A stretch of 64,000 nt of DNA from Symbiodinium natans. Its lineage: Eukaryota > Sar > Dinophyceae > Suessiales > Symbiodiniaceae. Both the position numbers and the translations under genes were made by a program. The stretch lies in NCBI GenBank assembly GCA_905221605.1, contig CAJNDS010002302.1, positions 1,327,463-1,391,462 on the forward strand, written 5' to 3'. The notes beneath the pieces were generated by a model that was not told the origin of the DNA, made no database searches, and was given only the letters and a program-made list of their open reading frames with translations. Position 1 is the first letter of the stretch, and each line of letters opens with the position of its first letter. Of this stretch, positions 31,086 through 42,195 are shown piece after piece.

Positions 31086-31119
31086 TGTTTATCGGGCTTT
31101 CGTTGGAACATTCTTGAAG

Positions 31120-31990
31120 GCGATGGAAGACCAACAAGTCAACGACACCTCAAAGCCTTCGACCCCTCGTGCCTTAGCTGAGTCGCTCTTTTTTTTTGTT
31201 TTGGGGGGGGGGGGGGGGGTTAGGGTTTAGGGTTTAGGGTTTAGGGTTTAGGGTTTAGGGTTTAGGCTTTAGGGTTTAGGGTTTAGGGTTTAGGGGGGGG
31301 GAGAGGTGTGGGTGTGGGTGTGGGTGTGGGTGTGGGTGTGGGTGTGTGTGTGTGTGTGGGGGGGTAAATTCAGTGATTGTGGATGTGTTTGAGACTCTTC
31401 TCAAGAGCCCCGTGCACCTTTCTGACCTTTCTGTGTGTGTGTAAACTTTTTCACAACACACCTAGGCTGCCCAGTAGTACCCTTATTCCCTTCTTAGGGG
31501 GGGTTTAGGTTCCCTTATATACCCCTTTAAGCAAAAAAAGGGGCACCCTTTTTCAGCCTAGGTTACTGGGCAGCCTAGACACTGAGGCATCGACTCAACG
31601 CCATGCCATGAAGTTTCTCCCACGATGTGCTCCGCTGCCAGCTGTCCGCAAACCTTCGTGGCAGTGCCCTTGATGATGCCACTAGTGACTTGGTTGCCTA
31701 GTGACACCCTTTCCCTTTTTTGGGTTCCAGGTTCCCTTAGAAAGTCACCAACCCAAAAAAAGGGTGCCCTTATTAGAATATGTTTACTGGGCTACCAGGT
31801 GACCACCATGCCCATGCCAATGCAGCAGCCCCTACACTTCGTGCCCACGGTGTATCCCGCCCAGCCCATCCAGCAGATGCAGCACATCATGCAACCCACC
31901 ATGCCCATACCCACCATGCAGGCGCCCGTTGCGCCAGCCATGGGAACCAGTCCCCAGTTGCCAGCTGGGCTCAAGGAACATCGGGGAAGG
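31120..31990 (+). CDS. Exons including a Met/Pro/Gln-rich segment; MITE-derived intron
   Basis: Exons: 31120-31168 (GDGRPTSQRHLKAF, or AMEDQQVNDTSK in another frame), about 31374-31432 (IVDVFETLLKSPVHL), 31587-31684 (IDSTPCHEVSPTMC ending MMPL), 31799-31990 (VTTMPMPMQQPLHFVP, 64 codons, ending before GTTTAG). The intron 31685-31798 is a family B element plus its target duplication; removing it joins CTA to GTGACC in frame. The 114-base insert has no stop and would also read through, so an unspliced product is possible. The last exon is low-complexity Met/Pro/Gln with regular codon use, typical of disordered regulatory proteins. A similar Met/Pro exon is at 55857. The function is unknown. Confidence 0.6.
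31462..31578. mobile_element. MITE family B (117 bp)
   Basis: Inverted ends CTAGGCTGCCCAGTA and TACTGGGCAGCCTAG. ACAC flanks both sides (31458-31461 and 31579-31582). It lies in the intron before the exon at 31587. Confidence 0.75.
31685..31798 (+). mobile_element. MITE family B acting as a GT-AG intron
   Basis: The element proper is 31690-31798 (TTGGTTGCCTAGT ... ACTGGGCTACCAG). GTGAC is duplicated at 31685-31689 and 31799-31803. The left GTGAC gives the GT donor and the element's final CAG gives the acceptor, so the whole 114 bp is a canonical intron. Flanking exons stay in frame. Confidence 0.7.
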
Positions 31991-32244
31991 GTTTAGGGTT
32001 TAGGGTTTAGGGTTTTAGGGTTTTAGGGTTTAGGGTTTAGGGTTTAGGGTTTAGGGTTTAGGGTTTAGGGTTTAGCAGGGGGTGGCTAAGGGTACTTTCC
32101 CAACTTGTGTCCTCTAAGCAGGAATACATTTTTTTTTTTTTTGGGGGGGGGTCCCTTTAAGGGGATTCTATTCTCTTTGGGGTATACATGGGATACCCCT
32201 GTTTTGGGAAATTACCCAAATCACAAAAACAAAAAGGAATCCCC

Positions 32245-32373
32245 ACTTGGAGGTTCATGGTACTTAATAACCCACAAACAACTATTCCCATAAACCAATG
32301 ATAACCCTCTCAGGGTACTCAGGGGGCTCAGAAGGGGGTTATAAGTACACGCAAGTACCCTGAACCTCCAAGT
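32245..32373. mobile_element. MITE family A, intact copy (129 bp)
   Basis: Ends ACTTGGAGGTTCATGGTACT and AGTACCCTGAACCTCCAAGT, nearly perfect inverts. Same length as the copy at 19952. Confidence 0.8.
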
Positions 32374-32631
32374 GTAGGTTGACTGCAAGATAGACCCCCA
32401 AGTAGTAGGATCCCTTATAATTACCCCAACCCAAAAGGAGTCTATATATATATGTATATATATATATACATACATATAGGTCCCACTATAACATGAAATA
32501 TTGTATAATACACACGAAACACATATATAAATGTAATTATCAATATAAATACAACGATAAATATAAATATACATATATATATACATATATATATATAGAT
32601 ATACATATACATGTACAAATATATACAGCAG
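32374..32631. other. AT-rich intronic stretch
   Basis: (TA)n-rich with ATATATACAT motifs and a segment (CCCAAGTAGTAGGATCCCTT) that recurs near 44700 and 37725, so probably MITE remains. Open frames on the minus strand here are Tyr/Ile artefacts of the AT repeats. Confidence 0.6.
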
Positions 32632-33676
32632 GAGGAGCCAGCCGACGTGATCTCCCAGACCACCGGCGACGACGACGACGACGACCTCGAGAGCATTGGT
32701 GAGCTAAGTACCGAATGGGCACGTGCGGTTTCCCTAGGACCGGGGTTTGAGTTTAGGGCTTAGGGTTTAGGGTGTGCGGTGTAGGGTGGAGGGTGGAGGG
32801 TGCAGGGTGGAGGGAGGAGGGTGTAGGGTCAGGGTGTAGGTTTCAGGGTTTCTGGGCCCATGAGCTGTTCCGCTCCTTTTGGTGTTTTGCTGTTCCGAGT
32901 ACACTACAAGGAGCCCCCAAACGCGCTGAAAAAACCTACGGTTCTTCTTGGTGGCCCAGTGGTACCCTTTACCCTTTTTGTTTGGTTCAAGGTTTCCCTT
33001 ACAAAGAAAACCAACCCCAAAAAGTGTGCCCTTGTTTTAAGGTGGTTACTGGGCTACCAAGAGTTCCAAACACAGCAGGATCTTCAGAATGTCCGGTGGA
33101 ACGCACCTTCATCCAGTTCCACACCCGCGTACCGGGACGACACCGACGATCGCGGTCTGTCTAGGACCCTCGGGACGTCTCGGCAGCATCATGATCCCTG
33201 CGGAGTGTTTTTTCTACAAAAGGGAGCTGGCCATTTTCTGGTTCTGAAGCAGTCTTCGAAGTTTGCCCAAAGGATCCATGCAATCAACACCAAACCCTAA
33301 ACTCTGTGACACCCAAAGGGTACTCGAGGGCCCCAGCAGTCCCTATAAGTCGGTGTACTTGGATCCATTTGTCGGCATTTTTTATAAACAAGGCGTGCGC
33401 AATCGCTTGCGCTGGCTGCCTTCACGTATTGTGATTGGCGCTACTAATTCAGCACGAGACTGAGACTTGATTTTGAAGGCAAAGTCCGTTCTGTCCTCTT
33501 GATGGAAACGGCATGACTTGGCCGGTACCAAGAGAAGTCGCCAACAGCTTCTGAGAGCCCACCATGAAACCTTAAGCCATCAAAACCCAAATGCCCCAGG
33601 AATAGTCGTCTCTTCCAGCCTCTCTACTGAGCCCCGCATCTGTGACCCGTCAGCCGCAAACCCAGAACTCCCCTAG
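32632..33676 (+). CDS. C-terminal exons of a + strand gene, disordered tail, stop at 33676
   Basis: Exons: 32632-32698 (tag EEPADVISQTTG, then six Asp, donor GTGAGC), 32847-32940 (VSGPMSCSAPFGVLL), 33064-33204 (FQTQQDLQNVRWNAPSS), from 33250 (QSSKFAQRIHAIN), 33393-33425 (VRNRLRWLPS), 33479-33524 (QSPFCPLDGNGMTW), 33548-33676 (LLRAHHETLSHQNPN, ending TAG). The intron 32941-33063 is a family B element; joining across it keeps frame. The 47-codon exon at 33064 is rich in Ser, Thr, Asp and Arg and probably disordered. The final exon runs 42 codons to a stop, after which only repeats follow. It may be the end of the gene with the channel-like part (inference). Confidence 0.6.
32948..33060. mobile_element. 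MITE family B inside intron 32941-33063
   Basis: TTGGTGGCCCAGTGG and its near complement ACTGGGCTACCAA. Intron borders GTTCTT and AAGAG lie 7 and 3 bases outside the element. No clean target duplication is visible. Confidence 0.75.
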
Positions 33677-33841
33677 TTTAGGGTATATAGGGTTTAGGGT
33701 TTAGGGTTTAGGGTTGAGGGGGTAGGGTTTAGGGTTTAGGGTTTAGGGTTTAGGGTTTAGGGTTTAGGGTGTAGGGTTTAGGGTTTAGGGTTTAGGGTTG
33801 AAGGATGTTTCGGGCTTTGTAGGGTTTAGGGTCAAGGGCAG

Positions 33842-34489
33842 ATGGACACCCTGAATGCCGAAACCTTCCGTTGCCGACGGGGATGGGTGAGAGTGATCTG
33901 AGTGCTCATGTTAAACCCAAGAATTCCAAACCCCTGCAACCCTACAACCCTATAATCCCTAAACCCTTAACCCACAAAAGCAAATGTTTGCCTGCGGAAG
34001 CTGGCCGCTGACGGTCCTTGGAATGAAAGCTGGCAACAGCATTTGGGGAACTTCCCAAACAGGCAGATGGCTTAGCGTTTGGGGTTTAGGGCTTCTATAG
34101 GTTGGCTGCTGCTCATGCGAAGAAGCTTAGCCCTTTTTTTTGGGAAGTCTCCCCCAGGTGAGTTTGAGAGAATTCGGTTGTAGGGGTTGGTCTTGGGGAC
34201 CAGTCGCCAATGTGAAAGAAGAGTCTAGAGGCCAGAGTTGCACCAGAAGTTGGCGAGAGGGCTTTTCTAGGGTTACTTGCACTCCACCTGCCCAAGCCTT
34301 GGGGTTTAGGGTTTAGGGTTTAGGGTTTAGGGTTTGGGGTTTGGGGTTTGGGGTTTAGGGCTAGACCTAGAGCCTCTCAGTTTCAAACCCCCAAACCTTA
34401 AGCGTGGAAGTTGGCGTTTTAGAGCTGGTTTCGAAGGCAAGCCGAGACCACGGGATGTTGGGCCACGTACCATTCAAGCCTGGAAGCTG
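33842..34489 (+). CDS. Start of a new gene? Three phase-compatible exons
   Basis: Exon 33842-33886 begins with ATG after CAG (tag MDTLNAETFRCRRGW, donor GTGAGAG); the ATG may be a start or an internal Met. Exons 34001-34069 (LAADGPWNESWQQHL, GC donor) and 34423-34489 (SWFRRQAETTGCWAT) follow in phase. Between them, 34100-34280 holds repeat and unclear sequence. No family recognised. Confidence 0.5.
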
Positions 34490-34676
34490 GTGTGATGATG
34501 CTTGTTTTTTGGGGTTTTGGGGTTTGGGGTTTAGGGTTTAGGGTTTACAGTAGGGTTTAGGGTTTAAGGTTTAGGGTTTAGGGTTTGGGGCTTGGGGTTT
34601 TGGGGTTTTGGGGTTTTGGGGTTTTGGGGTTTTGGGGTTTAGGGTTGCCCATAAGCCCGAAACCTTAAACCCTAAA

Positions 34677-35516
34677 TCAAAGGAAGGATAAGGAGCCTAT
34701 AAAAAGCGTGCCCCTATCATATAAGAGGTTGCGGTTGGGTCGGTGAGTGGCTGGTGAGTGGCATGTGAGGCACATGTGAGGGGATGTCTCGGGGAAGAGC
34801 AAATGAGAAGCTTGTAAGGTCAAAAAGGACTGAGGCTTGGCTATCCTGTGTAAGCATGTTTTTGCGTCGACCCTGTCTTTGAGTAAGCTCTCGTGAGAAT
34901 TCAACCCGATCCAGGGTTAGTCAGGGCCCCGATTTTTTGTCAGTCGAACGGGCGCAGCATTCGTCACGCAAGCTCTCGTCGCTCGAACTCCAAGACCAGG
35001 CCCGCAGAAGGCTCGAAGCAGCGAGAGGCCCGTAAGTGGCTCGCGAATGGCTCTATATAGGCTTGTAAGTGGCGCGAAGGCCCATGAGGGGCCCGTAAGT
35101 TCGCAAGGGGCCTGAGCGGCACGTAAGCGGCACGTAAGCGGCATGTAAGTGGCATGTAAGCGGCACGTAAGTGGCCGTAAGTGGCACGTAAGTGGTAAGT
35201 GGCACGTAGGTGGCACGTAAGCAGCCCGCAAGTTGCCAAGGGTCCCCGTAGGAGGCCCGTGTTGAAGCCCGCACAAACCTGTGCAGGAGACCCATGCAGC
35301 ATCTGCCAAAAAACACCAGAACTTAGAAGTCAGGCAGCCTGCTCTTAGCCTCTCCCTGAAAAACACCAAAGGTTACGTACTCTCCTTACCCACACGACCT
35401 GATCTTACATAGCCTCTCCTTGAAAAACACCTAAACTTACATACTCTCCTTACCCAAGGGACCCGATCTTATGTGATAGGGGCACGCTTTTTATAGGCTC
35501 CGGAAGCTTCCTTTGA
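34677..35516. mobile_element. 840-bp non-autonomous DNA transposon with minisatellite core
   Basis: Long inverted ends: GGAGCCTATAAAAAGCGTGC (34692 on) and its complement ending near 35502; the match continues outward to TCAAAGGAAG at 34677 and inward to about 34725. CTAAA flanks both sides, a possible target duplication, though the surroundings are CCCTAAA repeats. The core (about 35085-35230) repeats the 10-mer GGCACGTAAG with variants. Next to the right end a segment of about 64 bp is duplicated (GAAAAACACC at 35356 and 35420). The minus-strand open frames are by-products of the repeat. Confidence 0.75.
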
Positions 35517-36389
35517 CTAAACCCTAAACCCAGCTTGAGCCCAAGGCGTTGAAGCTCGAAACCTTACACTCTTATGACTCTTATGGCTTGGACATGGCCA
35601 ACTGGGGAAACTCTGCGTTTCGGGTTGCTAGAACGGGTGTGATGTCCTTGGGGTTTTTAGCGGCCGAGCCCCCCTGTTTAGGGCTTAACCTTTAGGGTTC
35701 GGCTTTCGAGGCATTGTGTCCACTGTACGAAACGGCCCCCCAATCAGCCAAACCGAACACCGTCAGGTCGTGGCCCTTTCTCTGGCCGAATTAGGCCGAG
35801 TCCCTTTCCTTCCCTTTTCCTCTCCTCGCGCCACAACCTGGCAACGGGAGCCATGAATCTAAAGTCCGGACGATTTGGTGCCTGCATGGGAGTCAGGGAG
35901 TGCGTAGAACGTGGGGGATTTTGTAGCTTGAGTTCCGGGCTCGGAGTTCGGGGGTTTAGAGGGTTTTTTTCGTCCACTCCGCCAGTCCCCTCCATGCACC
36001 AGGAAGTCACAAGAGCCGTGGACCATCCTTTTTCCTTCGTGTGAGCTATCGTCCCGGAGGAATGAGGAAAGGTATCCAGAAAAGCCATGGACCAATGGAC
36101 CATCCTTTTCCTTCGTGTGAGCCATGGTCCCGGAGGAAGAAGGAAAGGTATCCAGAAAAAAGAAACTCGGGGTCCAGGTTGTAGGGCTGCAAAAGCTCGG
36201 GGCCTTCATCCTTCCCCCCCCCCCAGAAACCCCAAACCTCCCACACCCAGAGCCCTGCCCCAAACTCACGCCCTAGTCCCCTAAACCACCCAGCCCCCTC
36301 ACCATGATAGAGAAACACAACAACCTCGCAACGTGCCACTCCAGTATGGGCATTTAAGGGTTTTACCGCTCAGGATTGAGGGGCGGCAG
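35517..36389. other. Stretch without a confident exon
   Basis: A segment of about 76 bp with GGACCATCC, TTCCTTCGTGTGAGC and GTCCCGGAGGA is duplicated in tandem (about 36020-36155). Open frames occur on both strands, but none has convincing borders. GA-rich and C-run sequence near 36210. Confidence 0.5.
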
Positions 36390-37971
36390 GCTGAAGATCA
36401 GTTGTGCTGTTTGGCGTCTCATGAGGTTGACGGATGGCTCCGCGCAGGTTTAGGGTTTAGGGTTGTGCGAGTGTGTGTGTGAGAGAGAGAGAGAAGAAGT
36501 TTGTATGTGCATATATAGACTTATAGATGTGCATATCTCTATATTTACCATTATTCACATGCCACTGAAATCCCAACGAAGCTATGTGGATGATGTGCCC
36601 CATGGTCTTCAAGGCAGCATCCCTAAAAGTCCGCATGATCCTGGCTTATTGAGCTCTACACTTTGTCATCTTTACAGGTACTTAAACTCAATAAGGAACA
36701 GAAATTTAGATTGTAATGCTATCCTGAACTAGCGCACCCTACACCCTACACTCCACAATCCTTGTGTTCTACAAGCCCGCTCAGCCCCGATTCGCCGATG
36801 GGTACTCTAGCACCCTAAATCCTGGATTTGAAAACCCTAAAACCCCAAAATCCAAAAATCCTAAAAGCCCTAATCCGAAGCCCCAAACCCTAAATCCTAA
36901 CCCTAAACCCTAAACCCTAAACCCTAAACCCTAAACCCTAAACCCTAAACCCTAAACCCTAAACCCCTAAACCCTAAACCCTAAACCTAAACCCTAAACC
37001 CTACGCTGCGAGCTCTCGAGGTCAAGAACTTGGTGACCGGTCTGTCAATCCTCGTTGGCTTCACCTGGGAGCACGTCGTGGACGGATGCACGGAGACTCT
37101 GCAAGCACCTGGGGGTTTCCGAGGGTTTGGGGTTTAGGGTTTAGGGTTTAGGGTTTGGGGTTTAGGGTTTTGGGTTTCCTTTGGGGTTTAGGGCTTAGGG
37201 TTTCGGACTTGGGGGCTGGGGAGTATACGGTGGCTTTAGGGTTTCGGACTTAGGGCTTAGGGCTTCGGACTTGGAGTGTAGGATGTGGGGTTTAGGTTTC
37301 AGGGGTTCGGATTTAGGGTTTAGGGTTGGCGAGGCTTAGGGTTTCGGGCTGGGGTTTCGGGGTTGGTTGAAACCTGTGGGTTGAGATTTATGGACCCACG
37401 GTTGAGGGATAGTTTACTTTGGGGTTTTAGGGTTGAGTGTTTTAGCTTTAGGGTTTAGGGCTTAGGATGTATTACGGCCGCCCAGGTCTTCTGCTCAGCT
37501 TTTTGCGAGCCCATCCCCTTCCACCCTCAACTTCAGCCCCTCAGCCCTGTTAACCTCTACAAGGCACAAAGTTGGTGTTGCACATTGGCGCTGTGTTCAT
37601 GCTGTGAGAGTTTGTGATGATTATTCTCCTTGTAAGGCTCAGAGGACTGATGTGCTAGGGTCGAAGGACTGATGTTTTAGGGACTTTTGGGCCTAAAGCC
37701 CTCATTAAGTTTATTAGAAGGGAATCCTACTATTTGGGGTCTATATTCCGTGGTCCCTTATTGTCGTAAATCCCCCATGTGGTACCGAGGCCCTCATGCA
37801 GGAACATGAGACAGGCCTAGGGTTTAGCCTCGTGGAACTTCTCATCCAAGGCCCAAGCACTCCAGCGATTCGGGTTTAGGATTCAGGGTTTAAGGTGATT
37901 TTTCGGCCCCGCGACCGGCTTTCGAGATGGGGGAGGGATTGAAAGATTCGGACGATCAGCACCAGAAACAA
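36390..37971 (+). CDS. Exons of a + strand gene with one membrane-like exon
   Basis: Exons: 36390-36447 (two frames open; LKISCAVWRLMRL or AEDQLCCLASHEV), 36582-36677 (YVDDVPHGLQGSIPK), 37021-37114 (VKNLVTGLSILVGFTW), 37467-37574 (CITAAQVFCSAFASPS), 37821-37873 (FSLVELLIQGPSTP), 37927-37971 (MGEGLKDSDDQHQ). Phase is coherent from 37021 to 37971. TGLSILVGFTW suggests a membrane segment. Donors GTTTAG at 36448 and 37874 come from TTTAGGG arrays. The function is unknown. Confidence 0.55.
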
Positions 37972-38029
37972 GCAACATCCTGAAAAACCTAGACCCTCAA
38001 CCCTCAATCCACCACTGAAAGCTTACCAG

Positions 38030-39425
38030 AAGAGCCGCAGAGGAAGCCATTGCGTCGATCTACCATGGGCATGAACTCAAGAAACTGGCCTGGGGCCACA
38101 GGAGCAGCCAAGAGGGTTCAGGGTTTTCGGGTATGAAGGGGTTTAGGGTATAGGGTTTAGGGTTTAGGGTTTAGGGGGTACGGTGGTCCCGATTAAGGAC
38201 TGTTAGTATAAGGGGGAACATCCCAAGTTGAAGGTTTAGGGTGGTTGAGGGTTTGGGGTTGAAGGTTTAAGGTTTAGGGTTTAGGCTTTAGGCTTTAGGC
38301 TTTAGTGGGTTTAGCTTTAGGGTTCAGGGTTTAGGGTTTAGTGTTCGGGGTTTAATTAGGGTTTAGGCTTGAGGGTTTGGCTTGCAGGTAAGTGTGCCCC
38401 AGAATCAAGGTCGGCTTTTCTGTCGGTTTTACCTAGAGTAGCCTTGCACCTTACCAGGGCAAATCACCCTAAATCCTAAACCCTAGACCCCCACAAGGAA
38501 CCCTAATTACAAGGGCAAATATACCAAGAAGTAGTATGCACGTGCGTTCCAGGCAGGGGTACGAAGGACCCAGGAGGGGGTTCTAGCGTTTCGGCTCGCA
38601 CTTCGGCGAGCACCCCAAACCCTAAACCCTAAACCCTAAACCCTAAACCCTAAACCCTAAGCCCCAACCCTAGGCCCTATAGGCCCTAGGCCCCTAAGCC
38701 CTAAACTCATGAAGATCCCAGTCAACCCTGCCCAGGTCTCCAAAGTAGTTGGTGCCCCGGCCTTGCTCAGCGGGGCTGGCTTGGGGGTTAGGGTTTGGGG
38801 CTTAAGGTTTAGGGTTTAGGGGTTTAGGCATTAGGGTTTAGGGTGTAGGGCTTAGGGCTTAGGCCTTGGGACTTGTCTTCTTGCTTGTTTTTATCGCAAA
38901 GGATTAAGACCCGTACCCAAGGTTGGTAAAACAGATTCTAGATCGTCGGTGCTTGAGGGTGTTTTTTTTTCATGGGTTCTTATGGGTTGGGATGTTCAAA
39001 ATAAGGGGCCCCCTTTAAGGGCCCGAATACAAAGGGACCGTGTAACCCTAAACCCTGAACCCTGAACCCTAAACCCTAAACCCCAAACCCTAAACCCCAA
39101 ACCCTAAACCCTATACGGGACTGTGGGTCGAGCTTTTGCGTGCTTTTCAAAGGGCTTTAGTGTGGAAGGGAGCATGGCCAGGTGCCGTGGGAAAACCCGT
39201 CGTGAACCAGAGCGGCTGCAGACCCTAAGCCCTTAACCCTTAACCCTAAACTTCCTAAACCCTTAACCCTACTCCCTAACCCCTAAACCTTTTTGTGAGT
39301 AGGCCAGGTAAACTTTGTTGACCCCGTTTACACCCCATAGGGTTCGCCCGTTTTGTTCACGCCGAGCTGTCAGGTGCCACGATCATTCCGCTGGTGGTGC
39401 TGCCAGCATGGCGGAGGCCCCTCAA
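38030..39425 (+). CDS. Exons of a + strand gene, function unknown
   Basis: Exons: 38030-38115 (tag RAAEEAIASIYHGHELKK), 38715-38786 (IPVNPAQVSKVVGAPA), 38935-38958 (ILDRRCLR), 39169-39220 (GAWPGAVGKPVVNQS), 39374-39425 (ATIIPLVVLPAWRR, or CHDHSAGGAASMAE in another frame; donor GTAAACC at the start of a CCCTAAA tract). Phase is compatible from 38715 on. A truncated family D element lies at 38190-38224. Confidence 0.5.
38190..38224. mobile_element. MITE family D fragment
   Basis: GATTAAGGACTGTTAGTATA followed by AGGGGGAACATCCC is the inverted left end of the intact copy at 50595. Confidence 0.55.
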
Positions 39426-39539
39426 GTAAACCCTAAACCCTAAACCCTGAACCCTAAACCCTAAACCCTTATAACTTATAAACCCTAAGCCCTGAAACCT
39501 AAACCCAAGAAGCTCCCTTGTCACCTTGTTGCGAATCAA

Positions 39540-39660
39540 CTAGGACCCGGAGTCGGCCCTTATCTCCTTTTTTGTTAGGGTTGGGGTTCCCTTATCATCC
39601 CCTTAAAAACAAAAGGGGCGCCATTTTCATTCCTAGGTTTTTTTCCTGGGTTTGGTCGAG
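39540..39660. mobile_element. MITE family C, diverged copy
   Basis: CTAGGACCCGGAGTCGGCCC at the left. Inner AAAAGGGGCGCC and TTCCTAGGTT match the family; the right end is decayed. Confidence 0.55.
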
Positions 39661-39784
39661 TTTGGGTGCAGGGTTGATGCCCCTTTCATGCCGGGGTTAG
39701 GGGTAGGCGAATCCCTTCAACCGAACCCTACCCCCCCCCCGCCCCACCTCATTTTTTAAGGGTTTAGGGTTCAGGGGGTTTGGG

Positions 39785-39911
39785 TTTAGGGTTTAGGGTT
39801 TAGGGTTTAGGGTTTAGGGTTTAGGGTTTAGGGTTTAGGGTTTAGGGTTTAGGGTTTAGGGTTTAGGGTTTAGGGTTTAGGGTTTAGGGTTTAGGGTTTA
39901 GGGTTTAGGGT
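39785..39911 (+). repeat. Perfect TTTAGGG array (about 18 units)
   Basis: Uninterrupted 7-base units between two coding islands. The next exon starts 13 bases later at 39924. Confidence 0.9.
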
Positions 39912-39923
39912 GTCTTTTCCCAG

Positions 39924-41227
39924 GTGCCTCAGATCCCAGCCTTGCTTGACTCTGAACTCTGGGTTCTGAGGACAAGTCCTTCCCTGAAGCCTGGTTTGGG
40001 GTTTAGGGTTTAGGGTTTATAAGGGTTTGGGGTTTAGGGTTTAGGGTTTAGGGTTTAGGGTTTAGGGTTTAGGGTTTATAAGGGTTTGGGGTTTAGGGTT
40101 TAGGGCGTCTTGGGTCCGTTATGATGTTTTGCCATGAGGAGTAAGTAAAGGTAGACTTATTCGAAAAAGACTACAGACATTCCCCACATGGCCATGCGGA
40201 GGCATACCGACAGATCATGCGTTCTGGCTAAGAGTTTCGGGTTGAGGGTTTAGCGAGGGGCGCATAGGTGCTTAGGGTTTAAAGCCTAGGTTTCGGATTC
40301 AGGGTTTGGGTTTTTGGGTTTAGGTGGAAGGGTTTAGGGTTATCAGGGGGGGAAATGTGACGAGGCATGTGCTGCAGAAGGTCTTGATGCTGATGAAGCA
40401 CAAGAAGGCTGCAGCGCAGACCTTTGTCCATTGTACCGCCAGGTGTAAACCCTAAACCCTACACCCTAAACCTGCAGGGTCCAGGGCCGGGGCCCACTGA
40501 ACAGTTCAGAAGGTTGTGGGTTTCAAGGTTTAGGGTTTAGGGTTACCCTAAACCCGACACCCGAAAGCTCTACGGTTTTTGGTTTTGGGACACGAGGGTG
40601 TGCGACTCCAGGGGTTTCGGGCGTAGTCTCTCTCGGCCAGGGCTGGCTGCGAACTCTCCAAGCTCTCCCTTGAGTCGCCGCAATCTGAAGCCAAGAGCCC
40701 AGCAAGCCTCAACCCCGAGCCCTGGACCCTAAACCCGAAACCCTAAACCCTAAACCCTGAACCCTGAACCCTGAACCCTGAACCCTCAACCTAACCCTAA
40801 ACCCTAACCCTTTTCTGCGCCAGGGGCCCCGCCTTGGGTTCTAAGTGGGGTCATGAGATCCCAAAAGGCCTGGAGAACCCTGGCACAGGACAAGCGTGTC
40901 GCAGAGCGACTTGCGCAGATGGTGTCCGGCGGGAAGGAGCCAGTTTAGGGTTTAGGGTTTAGGGCTTAGGGTTGATACGGCCCGATAAGCCTGAGGGGTT
41001 TCATGGGCCCTTCATCTGGCCCCTAACCTCCTTTAATTGGTTCTGATGTATAGGCCCTTAGTTTCTATAGGATGTATAAAGGGTATATAAGGGGACCCCT
41101 TTTAAGGGCGCATACTAAGCGACCATGAAACTACCCTAAGAAATAAATCCTGTACGCGCAACTCTCGAAGGTTGAAGTAGGCCTCAGAGAGTATATGGCT
41201 CGTTGGCCCTCATTCGACCATTCCGAG
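39924..41227 (+). CDS. Five-exon phase-coherent chain, function unknown
   Basis: Exons: 39924-40000 (tag VPQIPALLDSELWVL, donor GTTTAG), 40177-40220 (HSPHGHAEAYRQIM), 40378-40442 (GLDADEAQEGCSAD; a KVLMLMKHKK frame is also open), 40868-40942 (AWRTLAQDKRVAERL, donor GTTTAG), 41171-41227 (VEVGLREYMARWPSF). Phase passes correctly at all four junctions. Composition is that of a soluble, partly helical protein. A possible further exon lies at 41396-41417. Confidence 0.6.
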
Positions 41228-41435
41228 GTCAGCCTCTCTTATACACCCCATTTCCTTGAAGTCTCTTCGCTGGCAGGTTTCTCTAGGATCCATGGTTTGG
41301 GCTTATGACTTTTAGGGTTAGCTCGTCTTTAATGTTACGGGCAGGCTGACTCACAACGCCGCAGATCATTCCATTGGTTGAAAGTTTGTGCTCCAGGAAA
41401 CGGCTGACTTTTTTGGGTGTTTAAGGTTAAGGACG

Positions 41436-42150
<715 letters not shown>

Positions 42151-42195
42151 AAAGCATTGGCAAGCATGTGCGTCCTCTCCTCTGCATCCTTGCAG

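Noticed and set aside
32221-32722. Tyr/Ile-rich minus-strand ORFs
   Set aside because: They arise from TA-repeat DNA; a + strand exon at 32632 explains the only coding-like part.
34917-35369. Minus-strand ORFs with ATYVPLTC-like repeats
   Set aside because: They are translations of the 10-bp minisatellite in a non-autonomous transposon.
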